This document shows positions 43,735-52,697 of a DNA stretch of 64,000 bases, piece by piece. The DNA lies in contig NZ_CP075185.1 in NCBI RefSeq assembly GCF_020510685.1, forward strand, positions 1,550,001-1,614,000. Reading direction: 5' to 3'. Each line of letters starts with the position of its first letter. Position 1 is the stretch's first letter. The position numbers and the translations under genes are program-made. The DNA comes from Dechloromonas denitrificans (GTDB lineage Bacteria > Pseudomonadota > Gammaproteobacteria > Burkholderiales > Rhodocyclaceae). The notes beneath the pieces are model-generated. The model saw only the letters and a list, made by a program, of their open reading frames with translations, was not told the origin of the DNA and did not search any database.

Positions 43735-43863
43735 GTCGAAAATTAGCGTCGTGATTCAGGACGTTTTCCGGCCTTTTGTCGGACAGCTCCCGATTTCTGC
43801 ATGTTTTCGCCAAGTCGATGATTCTTCGATTGAATTTCGAATGGTGGCGAATGTTTCCGGGGC

Positions 43864-43879
43864 TGGCCCGGGCCTTGCC
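43864..43879 (+). promoter_or_regulatory. Sigma-54 promoter of acxABC
   Basis: TGGCCCGGGCCTTGCC has the GG-N10-GC core. The predicted start near 43890 leaves a leader of about 42 nt ahead of ATG 43933, which follows AGGAGG. Confidence 0.85.
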
Positions 43880-43932
43880 ATTAAGTCGGCGTGGGATCAC
43901 TCACCACGAACACACCAAAAACAGGAGGCAAT

Positions 43933-46080
43933 ATGCAGATCCAGCAGTCAAACGTCCAGGTAATGGGAATCGATGCCGGCGGCACGATGACCGATACCTT
44001 CTTCGTCCGGGCCGACGGCCGTTTCGTCGTCGGCAAGGCCCAAAGCAATCCCGGCGACGAATCGCTCGCCATCTACAACTCGTCGGTCGATGCCCTCGAA
44101 CACTGGGGCCGCAACGTCGATGACGTTTACCCGGAACTGGTGACCTGCGTCTATTCCGGTACCGCCATGCTCAACCGCATCCTGATGCGCAAGGGCCTCG
44201 ATGTTGGCCTGATCTGCAACAAGGGCTTCGAGCAGATTCACTCGATGGGCCGCGCCCTGCAGAGCTACCTGGGCTACGCGCTGGAAGATCGCATCCACCT
44301 CAATACTCATCGCTACGACGAGCCGCTGGTGCCGGTTTCACGGACCCGCGGCGTTACCGAACGGACCGATGTCCAGGGCAAGATCGTTATCCCGCTGCGC
44401 GAAGACGAAGTACGCCAGGCCACCCGCGAACTGGTCGAGGCCGGTTCCCAGGCCATCGTCATCTGCCTGCTGCAATCGCACAAGAACGAAATCAGCGAGC
44501 AGCGGGCGCGCGATATCGTCCGCGAGGAGCTGAAAAAGTTGAAATCCGACATCCCGGTCTTCGCCTCGGTCGATTACTACCCGTCGCGCAAGGAAAGCCA
44601 CCGGATGAACACCACCATCCTCGAAGCTTACGGCGCCGAACCGTCGCGCCAGACGCTGAAGAAGGTCAGCGACCGCTTCAAGAAGCATGGCGCCAAGTTC
44701 GACCTGCGGGTGATGGCGACGCATGGCGGCACGATCAGCTGGAAAGCCAAGGAACTGGCCCGCACCATCGTCTCCGGCCCGATCGGCGGGGTCATCGGTT
44801 CCAAATTGCTCGGCGAATACCTCGGTGACGAGAACATCGCCTGCTCCGACATCGGCGGCACCAGTTTCGACGTGGCGCTGATCACCAAGGGCAATTTCGC
44901 CATCAAGTCCGACCCCGACATGGCCCGCCTGGTCCTCTCGTTGCCGCTGGTCGCCATGGATTCGGTTGGCGCCGGCGCCGGCAGCTTCGTCCGCCTCGAC
45001 CCGTACAGCAAGTCGATCAAGCTCGGCCCGGATTCCGCCGGCTACCGGGTCGGCACCTGCTGGCCGGAAAGCGGGCTCGATACGGTGTCGGTCTCCGACT
45101 GCCACGTCGTGCTCGGCTACCTCAATCCGCAGAACTTCCTCGGCGGCGCCATCAAGCTCGACGTCCAGCGCGCCCACGACCACATCAAGGCGCAGATCGC
45201 CGATCCGCTCGGCCTGTCGGTCGAAGATGCGGCGGCTGGCGTCATCGAGCTGCTCGACCTGACACTCTCCGAGTACCTGCGCGCCAACATCAGCGCCAAG
45301 GGTTACAACCCGGCCGAATTCACCTGTTTCTCCTACGGCGGTGCCGGCCCGGTGCACACCTACGGCTATACCGAGGGCGTCGGCTTTAAGGATGTCGTCG
45401 TGCCAGCCTGGGCGGCCGGCTTCTCGGCTTTCGGCTGCGCCTGTGCCGACTTCGAGTACCGCTACGACAAGTCGGTCGACCTCGGCGTCGCCCAGTTCGC
45501 CAGCGACGACAAGAAGGCGGCGGCCTGCGCCACGCTGCAGGAAGCCTGGGGCGAGCTGGCGGTCAAGGTCATCGACGAGTTCGTGATCAATGGCTACAAG
45601 GCGGAAGACGTGCTGCTGATCCCCGGCTACAAGATGCAGTACATGGGCCAGTTGAACGACCTCGAAATCGTCTCGCCGGTCACCAGCGCCGCCACCGCCG
45701 CTGACTGGCAGCAGATCATCGAGTCCTTCGAGAACACCTATGGCCGCGTCTACGCCAATTCGGCGCGCTCGCCGGAATTGGGCTTTTCGGTCACCGGCGC
45801 CATCTTGCGTGGCATGGTCGTCACCCAGAAACCGGTGCTGCCGGAAGACGCCGATGCAGGACCGACGCCGCCCAAGGAGGCCTATCTCGGCACCCGGCCG
45901 TTCTACCGCCACAAGAAATGGGTCGAGGCGGCGCTGTGGAAGATGGAGTCGCTGAAGGCCGGCAACCACGTCGTCGGCCCGGCCATCATCGAATCCGACG
46001 CGACGACCTTCGTCGTGCCCGACGGCTTCGAAACCACGATCGACAAGCATCGCCTGTTCCATCTCAAAGAAGTCAAGTGA
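43933..46080 (+). CDS. acxA: Acetone carboxylase beta subunit (HyuA family)
   Basis: Acetone carboxylase adds bicarbonate to acetone with ATP to give acetoacetate. This 715-residue subunit has the hydantoinase/oxoprolinase A fold: MGIDAGGTMTDTFFV (ATP-binding N-terminal motif), VYSGTAMLNRILMRKGLDVGLICNKGFE, RVMATHGGTISWKAK, ACSDIGGTSFDVALI and FSYGGAGPVHTYGY. Size matches the approximately 78-kDa beta subunit of Xanthobacter. ATG 43933 has AGGAGG; the in-frame 43891 start lies at the transcript start. It is followed by acxB after 11 bp. Confidence 0.95.
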   Translation: MQIQQSNVQVMGIDAGGTMTDTFFVRADGRFVVGKAQSNPGDESLAIYNSSVDALEHWGRNVDDVYPELVTCVYSGTAMLNRILMRKGLDVGLICNKGFEQIHSMGRALQSYLGYALEDRIHLNTHRYDEPLVPVSRTRGVTERTDVQGKIVIPLREDEVRQATRELVEAGSQAIVICLLQSHKNEISEQRARDIVREELKKLKSDIPVFASVDYYPSRKESHRMNTTILEAYGAEPSRQTLKKVSDRFKKHGAKFDLRVMATHGGTISWKAKELARTIVSGPIGGVIGSKLLGEYLGDENIACSDIGGTSFDVALITKGNFAIKSDPDMARLVLSLPLVAMDSVGAGAGSFVRLDPYSKSIKLGPDSAGYRVGTCWPESGLDTVSVSDCHVVLGYLNPQNFLGGAIKLDVQRAHDHIKAQIADPLGLSVEDAAAGVIELLDLTLSEYLRANISAKGYNPAEFTCFSYGGAGPVHTYGYTEGVGFKDVVVPAWAAGFSAFGCACADFEYRYDKSVDLGVAQFASDDKKAAACATLQEAWGELAVKVIDEFVINGYKAEDVLLIPGYKMQYMGQLNDLEIVSPVTSAATAADWQQIIESFENTYGRVYANSARSPELGFSVTGAILRGMVVTQKPVLPEDADAGPTPPKEAYLGTRPFYRHKKWVEAALWKMESLKAGNHVVGPAIIESDATTFVVPDGFETTIDKHRLFHLKEVK

Positions 46081-46091
46081 GGAGATAAATC

Positions 46092-48416
46092 ATGAATATG
46101 ATGAGCACCAAAGAAATCGGTATCGGCAACCTGCTCGAGAGCGGCCTGACACTGAAGCAGCATCGCGACGCGATCCTCGAGCGGACCAAGACCACCGGCT
46201 ACTACAACGGCCTGGAAAATCTCGAATTCCGCGACTCCGATCCGATCGGCTACGAAAAGCTGTTCTCCAAGCTGCGCGGCGGCCTGGTCCATGCCCGGGA
46301 AACGGCGAAAAAAATCGCCGCCAGCCCCATCGTCGAGCAGGAAGGCGAACTCTGCTTCACGCTCTACAACGCCGCTGGCGACTGCATCCTGACCTCGACC
46401 GGGATCATCATCCACGTCGGCACCATGGGCGCGGCGATCAAGTACATGATCGAGAACAACTGGGAAGCCAACCCGACGATCAACCCCGGCGACATGTTCA
46501 CGACCAATGACTGCGCCATCGGCAACGTGCATCCCTGCGACATCGCCACCATCGTGCCGATCTTCTGGGCCGGCAAGCTGATCGGCTGGGTCGGCGGCGT
46601 CACCCACGTCATCGACACCGGTGCCGTGACGCCGGGCTCGATGTCTACCGGCCAGACCCAGCGTTTCGGCGACGGTTACATGATCACCTGCCGCAAGACC
46701 GGGATCAACGACGAACCGCTGCGCGACTGGCTGCACGAGTCGCAGCGTTCGGTCCGGACGCCGAAGTACTGGATTCTCGACGAAAAGACCCGGATCGCCG
46801 GTTGCCACATGATCCGCGAACTGGTCGAGGAAGTGATCCGGGCCGACGGCCTGGAGGCTTACGAGAAGTTCTCGGGAGAAGTGATCGAAGAAGGCCGCCG
46901 CGGCCTGATGAGCCGGATCAAGGCGATGACCCTGCCGGGCAAATATCGCAAGGTCTCCTTTGTCGATGTGCCGTTCAAGCACGAGGACATCCAGGTTTCC
47001 AACGCCTTCGCCAAGCTCGACTCGATCATGCACTCGCCGGTCGAGATGACCATCAAGCCGGACGGCAAGTGGCGTCTCGACTTCGAAGGCGCCAGCCGCT
47101 GGGGCTGGCATACCTTCAATGCCCACCAGGTGGCCTTCACCTCGGGCATCTGGGTGATGATGTCGCAGACGCTGGTGCCGACGCAACGGATCAACGACGG
47201 GGCCTACTTTGCCACCGAGTTCCACCTGCCCAAGGGTACCTGGTGCAACCCGGACGACCGCCGGACCGGCCACGCCTATGCCTGGCACTTCCTGGTCTCC
47301 GGCTGGGCGGCATTGTGGCGCGGCCTCAGCCAGTCCTACTTCAGTCGCGGCTATCTGGAAGAGGTCAATGCCGGCAACGCCAATACCTCCAACTGGCTGC
47401 AGGGCGGCGGCATCAACCAGGACGGCGAGATCCACGCGGTCAACAGCTTCGAGGCTTCGTCGTGCGGCACCGGTGCCTGCGCCGTCAAGGATGGCCTGAA
47501 CCACGCCGCCGCCATCTGGAATCCGGAAGGCGACATGGGCGACATCGAGATATGGGAAATGGCCGAGCCGTTGCTCTACCTCGGGCGCAACGTCAAATCC
47601 AACTCCGGCGGCTACGGCAAGTACCGTGGCGGCTGTGGTTTCGAAACCCTGCGCATGGTCTGGAACGCCCAGGACTGGACGATGTTCTTCATGGGCAACG
47701 GCTACATGAACAGCGACTGGGGCATGATGGGCGGCTACCCGTCGGCCACCGGCTACCGTTTCGAAGCGCACAAGACCGGCCTCAAGGAGCGCATCGCCAT
47801 CGGCGACTCGCTGCCGCTCGGTGGCGACCTCGACCCGACGGCGCCCGACTACGAGCGTCACCTCGATGCAACCGCCGTGGTCAAGCGCGACAAGCAGTGC
47901 ATGACGACCGAGGACTGCTACGACAACCATGACCTCTACCTGAACTACCTGCGTGGCGGCCCGGGCTTTGGCGATCCGATCGACCGCGAGGTCAAGGCCA
48001 TCGAGAACGACCTCAACCAGAAGTTCCTGCTGCCGGAATTCGCCGAAAAGGTTTATGGCGCGGTATTCACCCAGAATGCCAAGGGCGTGTTCTCCATCGA
48101 TGCCGCGAAAACTGCCACCCGCCGCGCCGAAATCCGCAAGGAACGCCTGGCCCGCGCCCTGCCGACCCGCGAGTGGATGAAGGAAGAGCGCGAACGGATC
48201 ATCAACAAGCACGCCGCGGTGCAGGTCCAGCACATGTTCGCCACCAGCTTTGGGCTGTCCGAGAAGTTCACCAAGGAGTTCAAGGACTTCTGGAACCTGC
48301 CGGCCGACTGGCAACTGCTCGAGGACGAGCTGGGCGTACCGACCTACGGTTCCAAGCACCGCATGGACCTCTCGCTGATGCCCGACGTGACCACCGTCGT
48401 CCAGGTCGAAGAGTAA
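46092..48416 (+). CDS. acxB: Acetone carboxylase alpha subunit (HyuB family)
   Basis: This 774-residue subunit carries the hydantoinase B fold: FTLYNAAGDCILTSTGIIIHVGTMG, NPGDMFTTNDCAIGNVHPCDIATIVPIF, VGGVTHVIDTGAVTPGSM and the C-terminal KSNSGGYGKYRGGCGFETLRMVW and LRGGPGFGDPIDRE. Size agrees with the approximately 85-kDa alpha subunit in Xanthobacter and Aromatoleum. It follows acxA with a GAGGAG ribosome binding site and precedes acxC by 36 bp. Confidence 0.95.
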   Translation: MNMMSTKEIGIGNLLESGLTLKQHRDAILERTKTTGYYNGLENLEFRDSDPIGYEKLFSKLRGGLVHARETAKKIAASPIVEQEGELCFTLYNAAGDCILTSTGIIIHVGTMGAAIKYMIENNWEANPTINPGDMFTTNDCAIGNVHPCDIATIVPIFWAGKLIGWVGGVTHVIDTGAVTPGSMSTGQTQRFGDGYMITCRKTGINDEPLRDWLHESQRSVRTPKYWILDEKTRIAGCHMIRELVEEVIRADGLEAYEKFSGEVIEEGRRGLMSRIKAMTLPGKYRKVSFVDVPFKHEDIQVSNAFAKLDSIMHSPVEMTIKPDGKWRLDFEGASRWGWHTFNAHQVAFTSGIWVMMSQTLVPTQRINDGAYFATEFHLPKGTWCNPDDRRTGHAYAWHFLVSGWAALWRGLSQSYFSRGYLEEVNAGNANTSNWLQGGGINQDGEIHAVNSFEASSCGTGACAVKDGLNHAAAIWNPEGDMGDIEIWEMAEPLLYLGRNVKSNSGGYGKYRGGCGFETLRMVWNAQDWTMFFMGNGYMNSDWGMMGGYPSATGYRFEAHKTGLKERIAIGDSLPLGGDLDPTAPDYERHLDATAVVKRDKQCMTTEDCYDNHDLYLNYLRGGPGFGDPIDREVKAIENDLNQKFLLPEFAEKVYGAVFTQNAKGVFSIDAAKTATRRAEIRKERLARALPTREWMKEERERIINKHAAVQVQHMFATSFGLSEKFTKEFKDFWNLPADWQLLEDELGVPTYGSKHRMDLSLMPDVTTVVQVEE

Positions 48417-48452
48417 GCCGCGCCAGCCACCATCTGAATCAAGGAGACAAAA

Positions 48453-48956
48453 ATGTCATATACCAATGAACAGGTTTCACATCTGGTCGAAGGCACGCTG
48501 GACTGGGAAACCACCTTCCGCATGCTGTCGATGCCCAAGGACAACAGCCGTTTCGAGCAGTACGTCGCGGCGCTGCAGGCCAAGGTCAGCTTCAAGGATC
48601 GTATCGTGCTGCCGCTGGCGCCGCACATGTACATCGTGCAGTCGGCGAAGACCAAGCAGTGGCTGATCAAGTGCGACTGCGGCCACGAGTTCTGCGACTA
48701 CAAGGACAACTGGAAGCTGCACGCCGCGATCTACGTGCGCGACACCGAAGAGGCGATGACCGAGGTTTATCCGCAACTGATGGCGCCGGATACCCAGTGG
48801 CAGGTCTACCGCGAGTACTACTGCCCGAGCTGCGGCACGCTGCACGACGTCGAGGCGCCGACCCCGTGGTACCCGGTGATCCATGACTTCGAGCCGGACA
48901 TCGAGGCTTTCTACAAGGAATGGGTGCATCTGCCGGTACCGGAACGGGTTGATTAG
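48453..48956 (+). CDS. acxC: Acetone carboxylase gamma subunit
   Basis: The 167-residue gamma subunit has paired cysteines that look like metal ligands: CDCGHEFCDYKDNW (about residues 73-86) and YYCPSCGTLHDVE (about 127-139). Gamma subunits of about 19.6 kDa complete the alpha2-beta2-gamma2 enzyme. AAGGAGACAAAA is a strong ribosome binding site. The following hairpin at 48967-48996 separates it from the CoA transferase gene. Confidence 0.95.
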   Translation: MSYTNEQVSHLVEGTLDWETTFRMLSMPKDNSRFEQYVAALQAKVSFKDRIVLPLAPHMYIVQSAKTKQWLIKCDCGHEFCDYKDNWKLHAAIYVRDTEEAMTEVYPQLMAPDTQWQVYREYYCPSCGTLHDVEAPTPWYPVIHDFEPDIEAFYKEWVHLPVPERVD

Positions 48957-48966
48957 GCCTTGAACC

Positions 48967-48996
48967 AGGCGGGGAACGCTATGCCGTTCCCCGCCT
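48967..48996 (+). repeat. Strong hairpin between acxC and the CoA transferase gene
   Basis: AGGCGGGGAACG and CGTTCCCCGCCT form a perfect 12-bp GC-rich stem with loop CTATGC, 11 bp after the acxC stop. There is no T-run. It can attenuate read-through or protect the acxABC mRNA 3' end. Confidence 0.75.
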
Positions 48997-49040
48997 GCTC
49001 TACCCGGCAGACCAGAGAAACCAACAGGGAACAACCCAAC

Positions 49041-50429
49041 ATGAACAAGGTGTATGCAACAAGCCAGGCCGCACTCGACGGCCTGCTTTTCGACGGCATG
49101 ACCGTCGCCGCCGGCGGCTTCGGCCTGTGCGGCATTCCGGAAAACCTGATCGCCGGCCTGCTGCAGGCCGGCACCAGCGACCTGACCATCGTCGGCAACA
49201 ACGCCGGTGTCGACGACTTCGGCATGGGGCCGCTGTTGAAAACGCGGCAGGTCAAGAAGGTGGTCGCCTCCTATGTCGGTGAGAACAAGGAATTCGAGCG
49301 CCAGGTGCTGGCCGGCGAACTGGAACTCGAACTGGTGCCGCAAGGCACGCTGGCCGAACGGCTGCGCGCCGGCGGGGCGGGCATTCCCGGCTTCTACACG
49401 CGCACCGCGTTCGGCACCCGGCTGGCCGAAGGCAAGGAAACCCGCCAGTTCGACGGCCAGGACTATGTACTGGAGCCGGCCATCCGCGCCGACGTCGCCA
49501 TCGTCAAGGCCTGGAAGGGGGACAGCACGGGCAACCTGGTTTTCCGCAAGACGGCGCGCAATTTCAATCCGATGATCGCCACCTGCGGCCGGGTCACCGT
49601 CGCCGAGGTCGAGGAGCTGGTCGAGCCGGGCGAACTCGATCCCGACCAGATCCACACGCCGGGCATCTACGTGGACCGCATCGTCCAGGGCGCCGGCTAC
49701 GAGAAACGCATCGAGTTCCGCACCACGGCCGGCGGCGCCACGCCGGGCAAGCAGGATCCGCTACGCGAGCGGATGGCGCGGCGGGCCGCCCAGGAGTTGC
49801 GCAACGGCTACTACGTCAATCTCGGCATCGGCATTCCGACGCTGGTCGCCAATTACATTCCCGAGGGCATGCACGTCACGCTGCAATCGGAGAACGGCCT
49901 GCTCGGCATCGGCCCCTTTCCTGGCAGCGAAGATGTCGATGCCGACCTGATCAATGCCGGCAAGCAGACCATCACCAGCCTGCCGGGCAGCAGCTTCTTT
50001 TCCAGCGCCGATTCCTTCGCGATGATCCGCGGCGGCCACGTCGATCTTTCCATCCTCGGCGGGCTGGAGGTGTCGGAGAACGGCGACCTGGCCAACTGGA
50101 TGGTGCCCGGCAAGATGGTCAAGGGGCCGGGCGGGGCGATGGATCTGGTCTCCGGCGTCGGTCGGGTGATCGTGCTGATGGAACACACCGCCAAGGATGG
50201 CGCGCCGAAGATCCTGGCCAACTGCAGTTTGCCGCTGACCGGCAAGGGCGTGGTGGAGATGATCATCACCGACCTCGCCGTATTCACCGTCAATCCGGGC
50301 GGTGGCCTGACCTTGCGCGAGCTGCAGCCCGGCGTTTCGGTGGACGAGGTCAGGGCGAAAACCGCTTGCCGCTTCTCCGTCGCGCCGGGCCTCGGCGCGC
50401 CGGCGGCCAGCGCGCTTGCCGCCGGCTGA
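49041..50429 (+). CDS. Fused 3-oxoacid CoA-transferase (acetoacetate activating)
   Basis: This 462-residue protein joins the two CoA-transferase family I domains that are usually separate subunits: the first domain with [15 protein letters not shown] and [11 protein letters not shown], the second with [27 protein letters not shown] (the catalytic Glu is in SENGLLGIG) and [16 protein letters not shown]. It moves CoA, most likely from succinyl-CoA, to acetoacetate. ATG 49041 is chosen; the earlier frame start at 48960 would run through the hairpin. Placed directly behind acxABC, it completes acetone to acetoacetyl-CoA conversion. Confidence 0.92.
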   Translation: MNKVYATSQAALDGLLFDGMTVAAGGFGLCGIPENLIAGLLQAGTSDLTIVGNNAGVDDFGMGPLLKTRQVKKVVASYVGENKEFERQVLAGELELELVPQGTLAERLRAGGAGIPGFYTRTAFGTRLAEGKETRQFDGQDYVLEPAIRADVAIVKAWKGDSTGNLVFRKTARNFNPMIATCGRVTVAEVEELVEPGELDPDQIHTPGIYVDRIVQGAGYEKRIEFRTTAGGATPGKQDPLRERMARRAAQELRNGYYVNLGIGIPTLVANYIPEGMHVTLQSENGLLGIGPFPGSEDVDADLINAGKQTITSLPGSSFFSSADSFAMIRGGHVDLSILGGLEVSENGDLANWMVPGKMVKGPGGAMDLVSGVGRVIVLMEHTAKDGAPKILANCSLPLTGKGVVEMIITDLAVFTVNPGGGLTLRELQPGVSVDEVRAKTACRFSVAPGLGAPAASALAAG

Positions 50430-50442
50430 TTAACGCTGCCGT

Positions 50443-51108
50443 TTATTGCGGCGTCGCACCGGCCGGAGGCTGCCGAACAGGCTCCGGCTGGCTATCCTCG
50501 GCTGGCGGCGGGCCGTAGGCGGCCATGAAGACCTCGATGGCGCGGGCGGTTACGGCCTTGATCTCGTCCGCGCCGACTTCGCCGAGAATCTGAAACAGGA
50601 AACGTTCGAGCAATTCGGACTCGAGCAGGCTGTAGAGATGCCGGGTCGCCACCTTGGGGGCGGCCTGGCGCAGCTTGCCGCGATTCATCGCGGTTTGCAG
50701 GAATTCGGCCATCAGGTTCTCGCTGCGTAGCACGCCGCGCTCGTAGACGAGGCGTCCGAGTTCGGTACGCCCCGACTGGGAAATGGCCAGGTGACGCTGG
50801 GCGCGAATGTTCGGCGAATAAAGGAAGGTCAGGAATTTCTCGCCGAAATGGCGCAGCGAGTCGGCGATATCTTCGGTTGTCGGGTCGATGGCGTCGTGGG
50901 CCGCCGCGAACTCGGCTTCGCTCGACAGAAACATCACTTCGGAAAACAACTCTTCCTTCGACGGAAAGTAGTTGTACAGCGTCGCCTTGGAGCCGCCGAC
51001 GCGGGTGCAGATCTCCGACATCGAGGTTCCCTCGAAGCCCAGTTCCCGGAACGCCTGTGCCGCTACATCGAGAATGGTTTGGCGCTTTGCTTCGGTTTTC
51101 TTTTTCAT
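50443..51108 (-). CDS. TetR-family repressor of the efflux operon
   Basis: This 221-residue regulator has the N-terminal TetR HTH (TILDVAAQAFRELGFEGTSMSEICTRVGGSKATLYNYFPSKEELF) and a ligand-binding helical domain (TetR_C of AefR type). The C-terminal 15 residues are Pro/Gln-rich. It is divergent from the outer membrane factor-emrA-emrB genes. A palindrome ACTGTAC-G-GTACAGT lies in the intergenic region at 51188-51202. ATG 51108 with GGAG upstream is chosen over 51153. Confidence 0.92.
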   Translation of the reverse strand: MKKKTEAKRQTILDVAAQAFRELGFEGTSMSEICTRVGGSKATLYNYFPSKEELFSEVMFLSSEAEFAAAHDAIDPTTEDIADSLRHFGEKFLTFLYSPNIRAQRHLAISQSGRTELGRLVYERGVLRSENLMAEFLQTAMNRGKLRQAAPKVATRHLYSLLESELLERFLFQILGEVGADEIKAVTARAIEVFMAAYGPPPAEDSQPEPVRQPPAGATPQ

Positions 51109-51170
51109 TCTTGCTTGGTCTCCACAATAAAAAAACTGTACCGGATGGTTCACTTTAGCGCAAGGGTTGA

Positions 51171-51202
51171 TATAATCAACTTATCGTACTGTACGGTACA
51201 GT
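51171..51202 (+). promoter_or_regulatory. Promoter and TetR-type operator of the efflux operon
   Basis: TATAAT at 51171-51176 is a good -10 box, with a weak -35 (TTCACT) 16 bp upstream. ACTGTACGGTACAGT (51188-51202) is a 15-bp perfect palindrome around the expected start. A related half site, ACTGTACC, lies at 51135-51142, next to the regulator gene. Confidence 0.7.
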
Positions 51203-51225
51203 TTTTAGGCAGGTGAGAACTTTCC

Positions 51226-52680
51226 ATGCGTCATCAAACCCTATCCCTTGCCGCGTTGCCGCCGGCCAAAACCGCCACGCTGGTTGTCGCCCTGGCACTC
51301 GCTCTTGGCGGCTGCGCCCAGTTTCCATCGCTTGATCAGCTGGCGCGGTTGAAGCCGGCGGTTGACTACCAGACCAGCGCGGCGCTTGCCGCACCAGCCG
51401 GCAACTGGCCGGCCGAGCGCTGGTGGCAGACTTACGGCGACCCGCAACTCGATGCGCTGATTGACGAGGCGCTGCGCGATTCGCCGGATATGGCCGCGGC
51501 TTCCGCCCGCCTGCGCCGGGCCGAAGCCTTCCGCCAGGTTTCCGGCGCGCCGCTGATGCCGCAAGTCAGTGCCAATGCCTCGGCCAGCGATCAGAAGATG
51601 AGCTACAACTACCTGACGCCGCGCAGCATGACGCCGGACGGCTGGCAGGATTACGGTCGGGCGACGCTCGATTTCAATTGGGAACTCGACTTCTGGGGCA
51701 AGAACCGGGCAGGGCTGGCGGCGGCCACCTCGCAACTTGAGGCCAGCCATGCCGAACTCGCCCAGGCCCGGCTCAGCATCGGCGCCGCGGTCGCCACCAA
51801 CTATGCCGAACTGGCCCGTCTCTTCGCGGCTCGCGATACGGCTGCCCGCTCGGTTGATGTGCGCCGCAAGACAGTCGATCTGTTCGATCAACGCTTCGCC
51901 AACGGCATGGAAACCCGCGGCAGCCTGAGCGAGGCCAAGGCCCGTCTGGCCGGGGCGCAAGGCGAACTGCTGGTGATCGACGAGCAGATCGGCCTGCAGC
52001 GCTATCGCCTGGCGGCATTGCTCGGGGCTGGTCCGGACCGCGGCCTGGCGATCGAGCGGCCGGTCGTCAATCTGAAAAGCCATTTCGCGCTGCCGGGCGA
52101 ACTGGCCGTCAACCTGCTCGGCCGCCGTCCCGACGTGGTCGCCGCCCGCCTGCAGGCCGAAGCCCAGGCGCAGCGCATCGACCAGAAGAAGGCCGAGTTC
52201 TATCCCAACATCAACCTGTCCGCCTTCATCGGCGTTCAGGCGCTCGGCCTCAACATGCTCAACAAGGGCGGTTCGAACATCGGCGGCATCGGCCCGGCCT
52301 TCTCTCTGCCGATCTTCACCGCCGGCCGCCTGCAAGGCGAACTGCGCGGCACGGTGGCCAGCTACGACGAGGCGGTGGCCAACTACAACCGCACCGTCAC
52401 CCAGGCCCTGGAAGACGTAGCCAATGCCGGACTCAGCCAGAAGGCGCTGACCGCCCAGCTGCGCAAGGGCGAAGAAGCCGTCGAAGCGGCGGGCGAAGCG
52501 CATCGCGTCGCCCGCAACCGCTACGAAGGCGGGCTGGCCAGCTATCTCGAGGTGCTTTACGCCGAGGACGGGCTGCTCAACGCCCAGCGCAACCTCGCCA
52601 ATCTTCAGTCCCGGGCCTTCGTGCTGGATGTCGCGCTGCAGCGCGCTCTGGGCGGCGGCTACCAGGCCAAGCACATTTAA
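51226..52680 (+). CDS. Outer membrane efflux factor, NodT family lipoprotein
   Basis: The 484-residue product has a lipoprotein signal with LGGC and two OEP repeats; the hallmark RWWQTYGDPQLDALIDEAL and GRRPDVVAARLQAEAQAQRI segments are present, as is the C-terminal AEDGLLNAQRNLANLQSR. It forms the TolC-like channel for the EmrAB pump. It starts 24 bp after the palindromic operator and precedes emrA by 17 bp. Confidence 0.93.
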   Translation: MRHQTLSLAALPPAKTATLVVALALALGGCAQFPSLDQLARLKPAVDYQTSAALAAPAGNWPAERWWQTYGDPQLDALIDEALRDSPDMAAASARLRRAEAFRQVSGAPLMPQVSANASASDQKMSYNYLTPRSMTPDGWQDYGRATLDFNWELDFWGKNRAGLAAATSQLEASHAELAQARLSIGAAVATNYAELARLFAARDTAARSVDVRRKTVDLFDQRFANGMETRGSLSEAKARLAGAQGELLVIDEQIGLQRYRLAALLGAGPDRGLAIERPVVNLKSHFALPGELAVNLLGRRPDVVAARLQAEAQAQRIDQKKAEFYPNINLSAFIGVQALGLNMLNKGGSNIGGIGPAFSLPIFTAGRLQGELRGTVASYDEAVANYNRTVTQALEDVANAGLSQKALTAQLRKGEEAVEAAGEAHRVARNRYEGGLASYLEVLYAEDGLLNAQRNLANLQSRAFVLDVALQRALGGGYQAKHI

Positions 52681-52697
52681 TTGCAAAGGATTCCAGC

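Noticed and set aside
45903..48359. 818-residue minus-strand frame opposite acxB
   Set aside because: Long antisense frame caused by high GC at third positions; acxB matches the HyuB family over its full length.
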